DNA of 64,000 nucleotides. It comes from Elmis aenea (lineage: Eukaryota; Arthropoda; Insecta; Coleoptera; Elmidae). Made by a program: the position numbers and the translations under genes. Positions 56,401 to 64,000 of the stretch are shown one piece after another. Each line of letters begins with the position of its first letter. The stretch's first letter is position 1. Location: assembly GCA_947652605.1 (NCBI GenBank), contig OX393583.1, positions 11,077,222-11,141,221 of the forward strand, read 5' to 3'. The notes beneath the pieces are model-generated. The model was not told the origin of the DNA and did not search any database. It saw only the letters and a list, made by a program, of their open reading frames with translations.

Positions 56401-59400
56401 TTCAAATGCTTCTTCGACAGTTTTGAATATATTTTTATTCATATTTTCTATGGGTTGAAAAGTACGATGCAAGATCAAAATATACATGTAAGCACTATAA
56501 GTCATTCAAATATTTTAGCACAAACATGTACACTGCAATAAAAGTGTCCTCAAAATATAAAGCTCTAATTTAAAAAAATGTCACAAACGCCCAGCGTCCT
56601 CATTTGAGGACAGGGAGATTAGAGGGTGTATAATTTAAAAACAATATGAACAGACTATGCAAAATGTGTCTTAATATAATTTAGTATCGTTTTTGATTAT
56701 AACTATAACAAAAATAGTCACTTACTTAAAGTTTTGAGACTCGAAAAAGAAAAACGTAACGAACGGTATCTGACTACTTAAAATCGGTCCGATTTGAACC
56801 AGTGCTACTCATCAAGTATTCAAACTAAATGTATCTAATATGATTACCTGTCATCATTGGTACTCCATTTAACGAATAAAATAAAAAGTAATAGAAATTA
56901 CGAAGAAAAAAAAAGGTTTTGGAGCAAATATACGCTTGTCCTCAAAAGAGGACGCTGGGCGCTAATGGGTTAACATAGCCTCGCGGACTACCAGGGGCCG
57001 ACGAGCTACCGGTTGGACATCACTGTTGTAAGTACCTTATAACACAAGATGTTAGCTGACACCCCTTCAATTGCAACGAAATAAATGTAACAGTGGCATC
57101 TAATAGTATGCGTTCACATTATTTGCTTACATAGGGGAAACACCGAACTTGAAACAACAGTGTTTTTCTGTACCTATATCTTCAAGAACACTCGGTTGAA
57201 GTTTTGCAAGTGTGTTAATTCGGTTTGCACGTACTTAAAATTCGAGAATCGAGATTCTCTAGTTCGAGATCGAGAAAACACGTTCGCGAATTTTCGAGAT
57301 TAAGATCGAGAATCAACTTTCCAAAATTTTCGAGATCCTGGGCTGGTATTCTCAACTCCTCCTGTTCAGCGATATCGCTACCGTTGAACGCTAGGGGTGC
57401 ACAAACCACTGACAATCGTATTCCCAACGTCTCCTCTCGCAGGCGCTCCATTCGCGTTCTACGCGAGTGGGTAGACGCACTCCTCTTGGCAAATACCGCT
57501 CGCTTTGCACTCAAATCGTAACCTTTGTGTGTGTTGTGAGTTGTTGTTTTCTTTTATTATGGATGATATTAAATTTATCAATTTAATTGAGGACTTAGAA
57601 CAGGCTTAAAATGATGTGGCCGAACCTTATAATTTAATATTATTAAATTCATTTACATAGGGTTGCCAGAATATCACTTTAAAAAAACATTTTCTCTTTT
57701 TTAATTCTGATATTTCTTTTTCTTTTTTCATGTAAAAATGTTCACTTTTGTTCTCTTTTTCGGTTACCCTTTTTTGAAATGAGAATGTTTGGTGAAGTTC
57801 ATTTAATATCCAAACTTAAACTTAATGCATACAATTACAAGAATATTTCTTGTAATTATTTTTATGATGAGTTTAAAAATAATACAGAAAAAACATCCTT
57901 ACATCTATTACTTCAAAAATTAAATTTAATTAAAAAGGAATAAATGTATGAAAAAAAAATTTCTTAAAGAACCAATAGATTCTAATAAATTAAATAAACG
58001 AAAAGTTGCTGGTTTTCAAACAGGTTTATTCGTTGCAAATTTTAAAAAAGATCCAACATGTTTCGCCGATGTTATTTTATCGGCATCCTCAGGGATGTTT
58101 TTTTAAAAAGTTGAAAAATGTTGAATTATGTTAAAATTGTTGAACATTTGTGAAAAAATTGAATTATCTGTTGATTTTAAAACAACACAAATGTTCAACA
58201 ATTTTAACATAATTCAACATTTTTCAACTTTTTAAAAAAAACATCCCTGAGCATGCCGATAAAATAACATCGGTGAAACATATCGGATCTTTTTTAAAAT
58301 TTGCAACGAATAAATCTGTTTGAAAACCAGCAACTTTTCGTTTATTTAACCTATAATCAAACAACAGGAGAAACCAACTTTATCGATTCTAATAAATTTA
58401 GGTATTTAATGAATAAATATTTTTTTCTTATTAATAATATGGAAAGGAATCTAAATAACCGATTTTATTGGGGAGAAGGCTACTTTATACTAGGTATGTT
58501 AGTTTATTTCAATGATTTATATTATATTTATGAATATATGTAAATAATTTTACTGATATATGTGTAATTAGAAATAATATATAAGAATAATCAATTTTTG
58601 CTACAATTGTGCAAATTTTTTCTTAATAAATGTGTTTTTCAGTTAATTCCGCAATGTTCTCTTTTTTGATTTGTATTGTTCTTTTTATACATTCAGGATA
58701 TCTGGCAACCCTACATTTACACAAGTAAATGTCGATGAATTTCGAAAAAAATTTAGACTTTCGAGGGATACTCATTCCAATACATTTTACATACTATTTA
58801 AATTTGTAGCAATTACACTCCATTGCTTTTGGGCATCGTTATATGTAAAATTTTGTGAAAATTTGCCACTTAATAATTAACTATTCTCTCAAGAATTTCT
58901 GCTAATGCTGCTTTCTGCTGCTCCGTTAATTTCCCCATAATCAATCAAAACAAAAACCACAGAACATTCAAAAACTGGCGGCAAAGTGACAGACCATGCA
59001 AAATTCCAATGTTGCAACATCTACCCACTCGCGTCGAAGAATTGCAAAGGCAGGGGTAGATGAGAATACAGAAGCGACTACTCCACTCGCATTGACGACG
59101 CTCGCTTTCATGAGCACTGCTGTTCAAAGCGAGCGAGTTGGGAATAGCGCCCCAGATCGAGAATGGATAAATCTCGTCTCGTCTCGTCTCGTGACAACAC
59201 TACCTGCTATAAGATGTCTCCGGGCATGGGCGTCCGAAGAAAATTTTCCATGGTGGAGGCAAAGCATAGAGGCAATTTTAATTTAATTTTTCAATTTTCA
59301 TTACTTCTTTTTACAAGTACTATTTTTTACTCAATCCCGGGGGGTGGGGGGCAAGTACCCCGTTTGCCCCCCTACGGACGCCTATGTCTCCGGGTGCAAG

Positions 59401-62400
59401 GGATTTTATTCTATTGTATTTTATTAATTTTTACTTACTTATTCTGTTACTTTGAGGTGTGTAGAATGCGTTGACCGTCAACGGAGACTTTTGCCATCTA
59501 TTGAAAGAATCAAAATAACAAGATAAATGCTACAAATAATTGATAATACACCTACAGACGCCTATTTCTGGGCACACCAATCTGTGATAAGTCAAAAGCC
59601 AAACCGAAAGCTCGCATTCTCTGTGAATTTCCAAAATGGTCCCAAGTACAAATCCTCAAATTCTCGTAATATTTATCCAGTTCCGTGGCATCTGCAGCAA
59701 ATTCTGGAAACCCTAATAACGTTATCATATTTGCGGCCTTCAAGAGAGCTCGTATTTTGGTCTCATCGTCTAACCAATCAGAGGTTTGTAGAATGTGGCT
59801 AAAAGCTTCATACAAGTCGTCAATCATTTGAGATGCCTGTAAACATCAAAAAGCTAATTGCGGTACATATTTACAAAAATATAAAAACTTTATGACGCAC
59901 TTTTACCAAATTCAATGCATTTTATAAATCAACAATACTTACAGTCTGGAGTTTGTTGATGTTGAAATGATAACGCTGATATTCGTAAGTCAGGGCAAAA
60001 CTTAGCCCCATATTATTGGGATAATCTAATACTTTCCTTAGACAATATTCTTGTCTGCAAATAAAAAATAAGTACTATTAGAAAAAACAAAACTTTTGTG
60101 TAAGATACTCATATTTACACAAATGGAAAGTAGCTGATAAACAATTTACTTTGGATAAAATGTTTTTATTTTTTATCGTTTTTTTTTGCACGCCGATTAT
60201 CCGGCAACTGATGGTCCGGCACAACTTTTAGTTCGTACAAAATTATGAAAGGAAATTGGAAATATTTGTGGCCGCTAGACTAGTTTACAAAGCGGCCGCA
60301 GATGGCGTTGTCTGTAGGGCGCACTTAGGGTATATACCAGGGTATGGCCACGCTTCACAAACCCTCCAAATTTCTAATAGCGGCAATGGGATTATATAGG
60401 ATTTCTTTTAATAATTCAATTTTTAAATGAAATTTGTAGGTAAAAACATAATTGGCGTGCAGAAATAGATGCAATAGTAAGTATAGCATTTAAAAAATGA
60501 GTAAAATGAAGGATTAACAATTGTTATTAGCTAAATTTGTATCATGGGGTGTAGGCATGTAAAGAATAAAACACAAGACGTTATTATAAACGTATATTTT
60601 AATGTCCAATGAGCAACTGAAAAGTATAGGTTCATCAATTTAATTTCATATTTTATCACAAAATTACATTATTAATCCCAATCAGCAATCACTGCTATTA
60701 AGTTCGATGTAGACCAATAATAAATACAATGCACATTTTCTTAACCCTTTCAATACGATTTTTTTAATTTCAATATTTTAATATTAATTCAGTCTACATT
60801 TTGTTCTGTGACACCAGAGATCATAAAAAAAAATTAAAATTTATGAAACTATAAAATAATTTTTAGTTATAAACATATAAAATGGGACATATATGTCCCA
60901 ACAGTATAGAACAGTGGGTCGTTTACGTCCCAACACCGTTCACCATGTGCACCTCTCAGCGCCTACAGGCAAACAGAACAAAATTATTGATTCAATCCAT
61001 CTCGTCAAGGCTGTCTTTGGTGATGTTGACCATAAAATACTGAAATCCCAGATCCCTATACATTTGTAAGCATTTAATACATGTTTAGTATATGTGAAAA
61101 TGTCTCTGGGACTATATGTCCCTACAGGACTGAAAGGGGTTTTTTTTACTGATTTATTTTACTTCGGCATGTTTTTGCTGCTATGGCTAATCACCGAAGT
61201 GGAAGAGAAGGGAACTAGGATTAGGTGAGTAAGGGTAGAGGGTAGGTGGAAGTACTGTCACAGCATTTGCCCATAGTAAGTAGGGGAAACCACCTGAAAC
61301 CCCTACGATGACAGACGGCCGCGGGATTCGCACCCACGCCTCCCGACTTTACTCACTAGGTTGCATACCAACCGGCCACCGAGCTCGGTGACTGAAAGGG
61401 TTAAAAATTTAAAAAAATAATTGTATTTAACTTAACTTACGATATTTACATATGGTAATAACTTACACAACTATCACTAATGTCTTTTAAGGTCTTAGAA
61501 TACACTTAAACACTCTGAACACGCAAGAAAAAAAATTAAATATGAATATTCCCCTATGCTCTCCATATAAATTATTTAAAACCTGGAGGTCGCAGCCTAG
61601 TCGCAAGCAAAACTCGACCGTATATACACCTCAGCCAATAGAAAGTTGTCCTACGCCTGTTCCTACCCTGTTTATAAAGGTACCTTAGGCGCATTTAAGT
61701 CAAGTTTCGCTTGCCACTAGGCTGCGACCTTCAGATTTTAAATAGTTTGCATGGAGATCATAGGCAGTTGTACACATTTTATTTTTTTCTTGCGTGCTCA
61801 GATTGTTTAAGTGTGATCCAAGACTCTAAAAGACATTAGTGATAGTTGTGTAAGTTATTAATGTACGTAAATTGCATAATTTAAGTTAATAGGTACAACT
61901 ATTTTTTTGATTTTTAAGAAAATGTGCATTGTATTATTTGTCTACATCAACTTAATAGCATGATTGGAATTAATAATGTAATTTTGTCATAAAATAAGAA
62001 ATTAAATTAATGAATCTATACTTTTCAGTTGCTCATTGAACATTAAAACAGGAATTAAGTAATCAATTGTTTTTACTTAATTATCATAATTAGTTAAAGA
62101 TGCTTAATATTCGTATCAACACATTTATCTATCTCGGAAACAAAGTTTTGTGTGGCATAGAATAAGCTAAATAATAAATAAATACAAAACTAAATCAAAA
62201 AGGGGGTGTCCAGAACTCAGTTAAGTACATGCGAATAAGGTTTTAAATGTTGTTATGATTTAGGTCCAATGAATGACAAACTATACTGATAATCAAAAAA
62301 TTTTTAAAGCAAAAAGTGCTTTTTTAATCCAATATATTTCTAATTATGCAATAAAATTTTTAAAGTTACTTCCGGATTCGGCCACTTCCGGTCTAATCAC

Positions 62401-62844
62401 TAAAACCGCTATAGCGGCAGTCAATTCTACATTATGCACTCTTGTGATAAAAAAAAAATCCCATCTTTGCCAGATTTTTGAATAAAAGTGCTAGTACGGG
62501 TCGTCTGAAACACCCTGCATAAGACGCCCCCCAATTTTTGGTATTAAAATTTTGGAAAAATATTTTATCTTACAAGAGTTTAATTTTTACCTTTTATATA
62601 TCGTCCAATTGTATTCCTTATAAAAGTTATCGAAGGCCGTTCTCATGAAGTCGTCACTATCTGGGGCCATATACGTCAACAATCGACTGATCATGAAATT
62701 CTTCAAAATATCTGGACTAGTTTTAGATATTAAATTAAGTATCCCATACGTAACTTGAAGATTTGACACCAACAATTTTGTGTCATTTGTAATCTGCACT
62801 CCCGTTGATGATAGTACATGATTAAAGAAGTCTAACCATTCTAT
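47242..62844 (-). CDS. M13 (neprilysin-like) zinc metallopeptidase gene, 5' incomplete and apparently broken
   Basis: Seven minus-strand exons were identified: 62591-62844, 59943-60054, 59552-59836, 53427-53475, 53173-53371, 52942-53097 and 47242-47418. Their phases agree except across the gap between 59552 and 53475. They cover the extracellular M13 peptidase: helical N-terminal lobe, HEITH zinc motif, ENIAD third-ligand motif and terminal CxxW. Neprilysins are membrane-bound ectoenzymes that cut small peptides. The cytoplasmic/transmembrane exons and the start lie beyond the right part of the window or were not found. The segment that should hold the conserved NAYY substrate-binding motif is missing. 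The exon before it ends in an in-frame TAG. The locus may therefore be a pseudogene, or an exon may lie hidden in the 6-kb transposon-filled intron. Confidence 0.85.
47830..48628 (-). pseudogene. hAT transposase (TTF/ZMYM-type zinc finger) N-terminal remnant
   Basis: On the minus strand the order is MEKRKCAQKEKEKRQKVL, HPYQPT..PFKP, RRWISYCLEKNNLYFVPC, CSFVNDGMKDWKHI, then GLAFRAHRSESANSF. This matches the N-terminal zinc finger and following LAFRGHR block of hAT/ZMYM1-like transposases. It is interrupted by stops and lies in the last neprilysin intron. Confidence 0.65.
48898..49107. mobile_element. Probable hAT-type MITE remnant
   Basis: The right edge GGCCCAGTCCGCCACTG and left edge CAGAGACGTAGTCAGC with GGGAGGGCC resemble the GGCGG/CCGCC-ended hAT copies elsewhere in this window. 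No TSD could be matched. Confidence 0.35.
49200..49613 (-). pseudogene. LINE RNase H-side C-terminal fragment
   Basis: The minus strand reads MSRADIRATTGLVTGHCGLK, NHIYIIGLSETDICR, then after a stop CGVEEETPFRVICQCG. The TGHCxL...H..Y.IG.....CR.C...EET..H..C.C pattern is the Cys/His segment at the C-terminus of RNase H-bearing LINEs and related ORFs. Broken by stops; lies in a neprilysin intron. Confidence 0.7.
49800..50018 (-). repeat. Interspersed repeat, family A copy 2 (inverted)
   Basis: Ends with GTTTAAGAAACACCCTGCA at the right. Blocks match 827-1130 in reverse complement (TAAAACCTAATTTTACCG, ACGTAACTCCGACAGGAGACG). Confidence 0.65.
50590..51200 (+). mobile_element. Possible solo LTR or promoter-like repeat
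   Basis: A clear TATAAAAG box (about 50759) precedes a repetitive CGC(T/G)GGGAGCTGAA / CGAGGAGCTGAAC / GCTGAGAGCTGAACG region. AATAAA signals follow (about 51068 and 51121). The TG...CA style edges, TATA and poly(A) signals in order suggest an LTR, but no TSD or internal domain was found. Confidence 0.3.
51209..52649 (+). mobile_element. piggyBac element, copy 1, TTAA-flanked
   Basis: It is bounded by TTAA (51205-51208 and 52650-52653) with ends CCCATTAAGGCCCA and TGGGCCTTAATGGA. Subterminal palindromes such as GTCCTCTTTTGAGGAC and GTCCTCATATGAGGAC mark both ends. Transposase pieces are present but broken. It sits in the intron between the last two neprilysin exons and is the inverted twin of 55046-56969. 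Confidence 0.92.
51736..52437 (+). pseudogene. piggyBac transposase remnant in copy 1
   Basis: It starts MNKNIFKTVEEAFEYLISEE (51736), followed by an acidic N-terminal stretch. After a large internal gap come NDNNSVTLATNFDKVKP, QAYNKFMGGVDHHDWLL and the C-terminal TSARQYLNIHQ and AHGRPMCLPVTSAANTYWN pieces in several frames. GGVDxxD is the third catalytic Asp region of piggyBac transposases. Stops and frameshifts throughout. Confidence 0.8.
52942..53097 (-). CDS. Neprilysin exon with ENIAD zinc-ligand motif
   Basis: Phase 0 at both ends, with acceptor TATTTTTAG and donor ACG|GTGAGT. It encodes VNANRTLRENIADNGGLREA, in which the Glu of ENIAD is the third zinc ligand and the Asp supports it. 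It ends with QLFFIGFGT, which joins directly to MWC of the last exon. Confidence 0.92.
53173..53371 (-). CDS. Neprilysin exon with HExxH zinc site
   Basis: The acceptor is TTTACAG and the donor TAC|GTAAGT. It encodes TIDYGRIGAIIGHEITHGYD with the HEITH zinc-binding and catalytic motif (53320-53334), then DWWSPETEAKFEEKSDC. All catalytic residues of this exon are intact. Confidence 0.93.
53427..53475 (-). CDS. Neprilysin mini-exon (49 bp)
   Basis: The acceptor is TTTTTTAG and the donor AG|GTAAAA. It encodes FPVSILNPSFYGGTV, corresponding to the FPAGILQPPFF segment of M13 enzymes, and joins in frame to TIDYG of the next exon. It enters in phase 1, which leaves the preceding exon unaccounted for. 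Confidence 0.85.
53607..53712 (+). repeat. Degenerate tandem repeat (CTTCCCGACA-type)
   Basis: About six variants of (A/C)TTCCCGACA(G/T)..AAA spaced 15-20 bp apart, in a neprilysin intron. No coding frame. Confidence 0.6.
53758..54045. mobile_element. Weak TTAA-type MITE candidate
   Basis: TTAA then CCCTTGAGTGAACACC on the left, with an inverted GGTGTTCAATT near 54037. The right edge is not sharp. Confidence 0.3.
54440..54713 (-). repeat. Interspersed repeat, family A copy 3 (inverted)
   Basis: Ends AAAACACGCTGTA at the right. It shares AAATAAAATAAAAACCCAATTTTACAG and GTGTAACTCCGAAAAGAGACG with copies at 827-1130 and 49800-50018. The minus-strand open frame at 54475-54678 is a shadow. Confidence 0.65.
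55046..56969 (-). mobile_element. piggyBac element, copy 2, inverted relative to copy 1, carrying a LINE insertion
   Basis: The right end (element 5' side) is CCCATTAGCGCCCAGCGTCCTC on the minus strand with TTAA at 56970-56973. The left end contains TTAAGGCCCACATTAT with a decayed TCAA target at 55042-55045. Internal sequence matches copy 1 closely in reverse orientation, including the transposase N-terminus (56459 leftwards) and GGVDHHDWLL (about 55960-55990). The inserted LINE fragment at 55256-55711 makes it longer. Confidence 0.9.
55256..55711 (+). pseudogene. LINE 3' fragment inserted in piggyBac copy 2
   Basis: It encodes PTMLYGSETWPLTSKHEKRI, TAAEMRFLRKIAGKTKRD, QLKWYGHVQRMPPESM and GRRxxGRPxxxx-like KRRVGRPTTN, up to a TGA near 55677. 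This is the C-terminus of a non-LTR RT of the same type as 11885-13640. It ends with an (AGA)n tail (about 55695-55711). Comparison with copy 1 shows the uninterrupted target. Confidence 0.85.
56980..57026 (-). mobile_element. hAT terminal fragment
   Basis: Ends GCTACCGGTTGGACATCACTG, the complement of a CAGTGATGTCCAACCGGTAGC type hAT end. The other end was not found. Confidence 0.4.
57658..58713. mobile_element. hAT-type element with exact 8-bp TSD and internal long palindrome
   Basis: The ends TAGGGTTGCCAGAATATC and GATATCTGGCAACCCTA are flanked by CATTTACA (57650-57657 and 58714-58721). It has no transposase. Its middle contains a long inverted repeat (57990-58349). Confidence 0.92.
57990..58349. 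repeat. Long near-perfect inverted repeat inside the hAT element
   Basis: Arms 57990-58152 and 58186-58349 (about 160 bp each), from TTAAATAAACGAAAAGTTGC to its complement, around a ~33-bp loop. If transcribed it would form a long hairpin. Confidence 0.92.
59552..59836 (-). CDS. Neprilysin exon ending in an in-frame TAG
   Basis: The acceptor is TGTTTACAG, phase 0. It encodes ASQMIDDLYEAFSHILQTSD, WLDDETKIRALLKAANM, LGFPEFAADATELDKYYENL and ends SQIGVPRNRRL-TAG, directly followed by GTGTAT. In M13 peptidases a Trp commonly follows the (P)VN(R/K)xx stretch, so TAG may be a one-base change from TGG at the last codon before the donor. Without readthrough this exon terminates the protein before the active site. 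Confidence 0.8.
   Translation of the reverse strand, partial: ASQMIDDLYEAFSHILQTSDWLDDETKIRALLKAANMITLLGFPEFAADATELDKYYENLRICTWDHFGNSQRMRAFGLAFDLSQIGVPRNRRL
59943..60054 (-). CDS. Neprilysin exon
   Basis: The acceptor is TTATTTGCAG and the donor ACT|GTAAGT. Enters in phase 2 and leaves in phase 0. Encodes QEYCLRKVLDYPNNMGLSFA then YEYQRYHFNINKLQT, the region with the conserved Cys before the (A/S)..G.A.. helix of M13 enzymes. Confidence 0.88.
60745..61400. mobile_element. TTAA-flanked piggyBac-type MITE carrying a SINE
   Basis: It begins CCCTTTCAATACG, ends GACTGAAAGGG and is flanked by TTAA (60741-60744 and 61401-61404). Subterminal GGGACATATATGTCCC (about 60882-60900) and GGGACTATATGTCCC (about 61109) palindromes resemble the repeats of the other piggyBac elements here. 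Without the SINE it would be about 390 bp. Confidence 0.88.
61139..61389 (-). mobile_element. tRNA-derived SINE with 11-bp TSD
   Basis: It is flanked by GACTGAAAGGG (61128-61138 and 61390-61400). On the minus strand it starts near the TSD with an A-box-like TGGCCGGTTGG (61368-61378) and a B-box-like GGTGCGAATCC (61324-61334). It ends with an A-run (T-run at 61140-61147 on the + strand). This order of polymerase III boxes and tail defines a tRNA-related SINE. Confidence 0.85.
62049..62590. other. Neprilysin intron DNA
   Basis: A decayed ACAGGGTG-type terminus (AAACACCCTGCAT, about 62508-62520) suggests a further mariner-type remnant. Otherwise nothing recognised. Confidence 0.4.
62591..62844 (-). 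CDS. Neprilysin exon (most 5' one seen)
   Basis: It follows a T-rich TTTTTTTAG acceptor, phase 0, and ends AG|GTAAAA in phase 2, completing Arg with the next exon (KRQEYC). It encodes IEWLDFFNHVLSSTGVQIT, LLVSNLQVTYGILNLISKTS and RLLTYMAPDSDDFMRTAF, matching the DWLxYFN...V.Y...L..L region of the M13 N-terminal domain. Earlier exons (signal anchor, Cys-rich start) are not visible to 64000. Confidence 0.88.
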
Positions 62845-62919
62845 CTAAAAAAAAAAACACACATCACAATGGTACATTTTGCTTTCAAATACCTTTATTC
62901 CACATCGAGGGTGATTTAA

Positions 62920-64000
62920 CCCTGGAGTAGTCGCGCGATGTCGAAAAGACAGCGCGCTTTTTATTTTAACCCCGAAAACGTGTTTTCACACTTGCTACCA
63001 CCCCGTGCTTCCGTGCAACCTAAGATAAATATGTGATAAAACGATTGAACCTATATTTGTCCTAATAAATCACGCCTACATTAAATAATTTGCTGATTAC
63101 TACTACTCAACGCAGACGTCGAATCGACAGCGCGCGCCCGTATGTTGAATAGACATCGCGCGAGCAGTTTTGGTTATTGGTTTTTGACAGTATACGTCGA
63201 ATCGACTTCGCGCGCCTACTTGTGTTTGTCAAAACTATTATAATTTTTTCCAAAAATGAGTGCTTTTAGATTAAATGACGCTAAAATAACTTTTGGCTGA
63301 AGTCGACGACACTCAAATAGATTTAGCACGAAATTATAAGCTGTCCATTGTTGGTACAATTCGATCAACTAAAGAAGAAATTCCCCTTCCTTCATCACTA
63401 CAAAAGGCAAGCCTGAATATTACAGCATTTTTGGCATTTCCGATGTCGGAATATTAATTTCTTATGTACCAAAAAAATATATATCCCAAAGTTGTTTCGC
63501 TTTCTACAGATCAGCTGAAATTGATGAAAGCTCAGATCCATCGATCATAACATTTTATAATCAAACGGGGTGTTGATGAAGTGGACAAAAAAGCATCCTT
63601 ATACAGTATGTCAAGAAGTGTAACCATTGGCCGCTGAACGTATTCTTTCAGTTTCTGGAAATCTTTGCCATAAACGCCATAGTAATTTTGAAAACAAATA
63701 ATGTTGACATAAAAAGTCGACGATTGTTTCAGAGAGAGTTTGGTAGGGAACTAATAAAAAAATATATGGAGAAAAGAACAAACAATTCCAGTTTGCCAAG
63801 AGGACTTAAAAGGAAACTAATCAAATACATTGGTAATGATGAAAATACGGTACCGAATACTTCAGCTGAAGATAACCCGAAGAGGTTCGTGCAAGATATG
63901 CCCATTTCACAAAAAAATAAACTCAAAAACTCGTTGCGTATCCTGCGACAAAAATATTTGTTGAGACCACACAAAATGTATTTGCAGTGAGTGCTATGAT
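62920..64000 (+). mobile_element. piggyBac element, third type, running off the window
   Basis: TTAA at 62916-62919 is followed by CCCTGGAGTAGTCGCGCG. Subterminal repeats of GTCGAA(T/A)(C/A)GACAGCGCGC occur near 62939, 63117, 63142 (decayed) and 63187, a recurrent palindromic GTCGAATCGAC with GCGCGC. A transposase remnant follows. The right end is outside the window. Confidence 0.8.
63256..63990 (+). pseudogene. piggyBac transposase remnant (PGBD-like), frameshifted
   Basis: It starts MSAFRLNDAKITF, then jumps to catalytic-domain pieces: DPSIITFYNQT, RGVDEVDKKASLYSMSR (third catalytic Asp region), WPLNVFFQFLEIFAINAIVI, RRLFQREFGRELIKKYM. These are the ordered blocks of piggyBac transposases (P.II..YN.TKGGVD..D...Y...R...RWP...F...L....N). 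At least two frameshifts and a large N-terminal deletion. Continues to the window edge. Confidence 0.8.

Larger units (their letters stand above)
57225..59215. mobile_element. Harbinger-like element with long degenerate terminal repeats, interrupted by an hAT element
   Basis: The left (57240-57480) and right (59010-59200) regions are imperfect inverted copies, for example CGCGAGTGGGTAGA at about 57462 versus TCTACCCACTCGCG at about 59020. Between them, on the + strand, MDDIKFINLIEDLEQA (57559 on) continues past the hAT insertion into TQVNVDEFRKKFRLSRDTH (58719 on), like the start of a Harbinger transposase. A minus-strand peptide MGKLTEQQKAALAEILERIV (about 58938 leftwards) could come from the second ORF. 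No TSD defined. Confidence 0.5.
60597..62048. mobile_element. Foldback element, interrupted by a TTAA-type MITE
   Basis: The left arm (from TTTTAATGTCCAATGAGCAACTGAAAAG) and the right arm (ending with its complement at 62048) are inverted through ACAAAATTACATTATTAAT, ATGCACATTTTCTTAA, AACTTACACAACTATCACTAATGTC and GGTCGCAGCCTAGT. The centre is near 61655. The MITE at 60745-61400 sits in the left arm at a TTAA. No TSD was assigned for the outer element. Confidence 0.85.

Noticed and set aside
57215..57521. Paired 98-99-residue frames on both strands
   Set aside because: They lie in the long degenerate terminal repeat of the Harbinger-like element and encode no recognisable domain.

Overview
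The window is AT-rich eukaryotic DNA, almost certainly from an insect. It has spliced genes, long introns full of transposons, a CLIP-domain serine protease homologue, and a dense mix of piggyBac, hAT, PIF/Harbinger, mariner-type foldback, Jockey/I-type LINE and Penelope elements. A beetle is my best guess from general character, but that is inference. No bacterial operons, CRISPR arrays, tRNA or rRNA genes were seen.

Three host-type genes are supported. (1) At about 24.2-31.0 kb on the + strand is a CLIP-domain serine protease homologue in four visible exons. Its His and Ser catalytic positions are replaced, and its linker carries five 34-residue tandem repeats. (2) At 36.5-42.9 kb on the + strand is a two-exon gene for a protein of about 1,522 residues. 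It has a repeat-rich N-terminus, a PD-(D/E)XK nuclease-like segment, a STAND NTPase of NACHT type, and C-terminal ankyrin repeats. This nuclease-NACHT-ankyrin layout is the most striking item here. (3) At 47.2-62.8 kb on the - strand is an M13 (neprilysin-like) metallopeptidase with seven visible exons. Its 5' exons lie outside the window, one internal exon is missing, and there is an in-frame TAG at the end of one exon.

Much of the rest is mobile DNA, often nested. 0-9 kb: piggyBac remnants, an hAT element holding a mariner-type palindrome, and a Harbinger element holding a LINE. 10-17 kb: a 0.93-kb foldback, a LINE cut by an hAT element, and a 4-bp-TSD DNA transposon cut by a Jockey LINE with a 15-bp TSD. 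17.7-23.9 kb: two long TA-flanked palindromes, one carrying an hAT element, plus a LINE. 26-36 kb: intronic and intergenic repeats, a Harbinger pseudogene split by a palindrome, and a piggyBac remnant. 37.5-38.8 kb: a Penelope-like element inside the NACHT gene intron. 43-50 kb: a TA palindrome, LINE and hAT remnants. 51-64 kb: two related piggyBac copies in opposite orientation inside neprilysin introns, an hAT inside a Harbinger-like element, a three-level nest (foldback, TTAA element, tRNA-type SINE), and a further piggyBac copy running off the right edge.

Several insertions can be proved within the window, because exact target-site duplications or paralogous empty sites are present. The ordering of events is therefore unusually clear. 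At least six piggyBac-type transposase remnants or elements occur in 64 kb. No function is inferred for stretches where I saw nothing.
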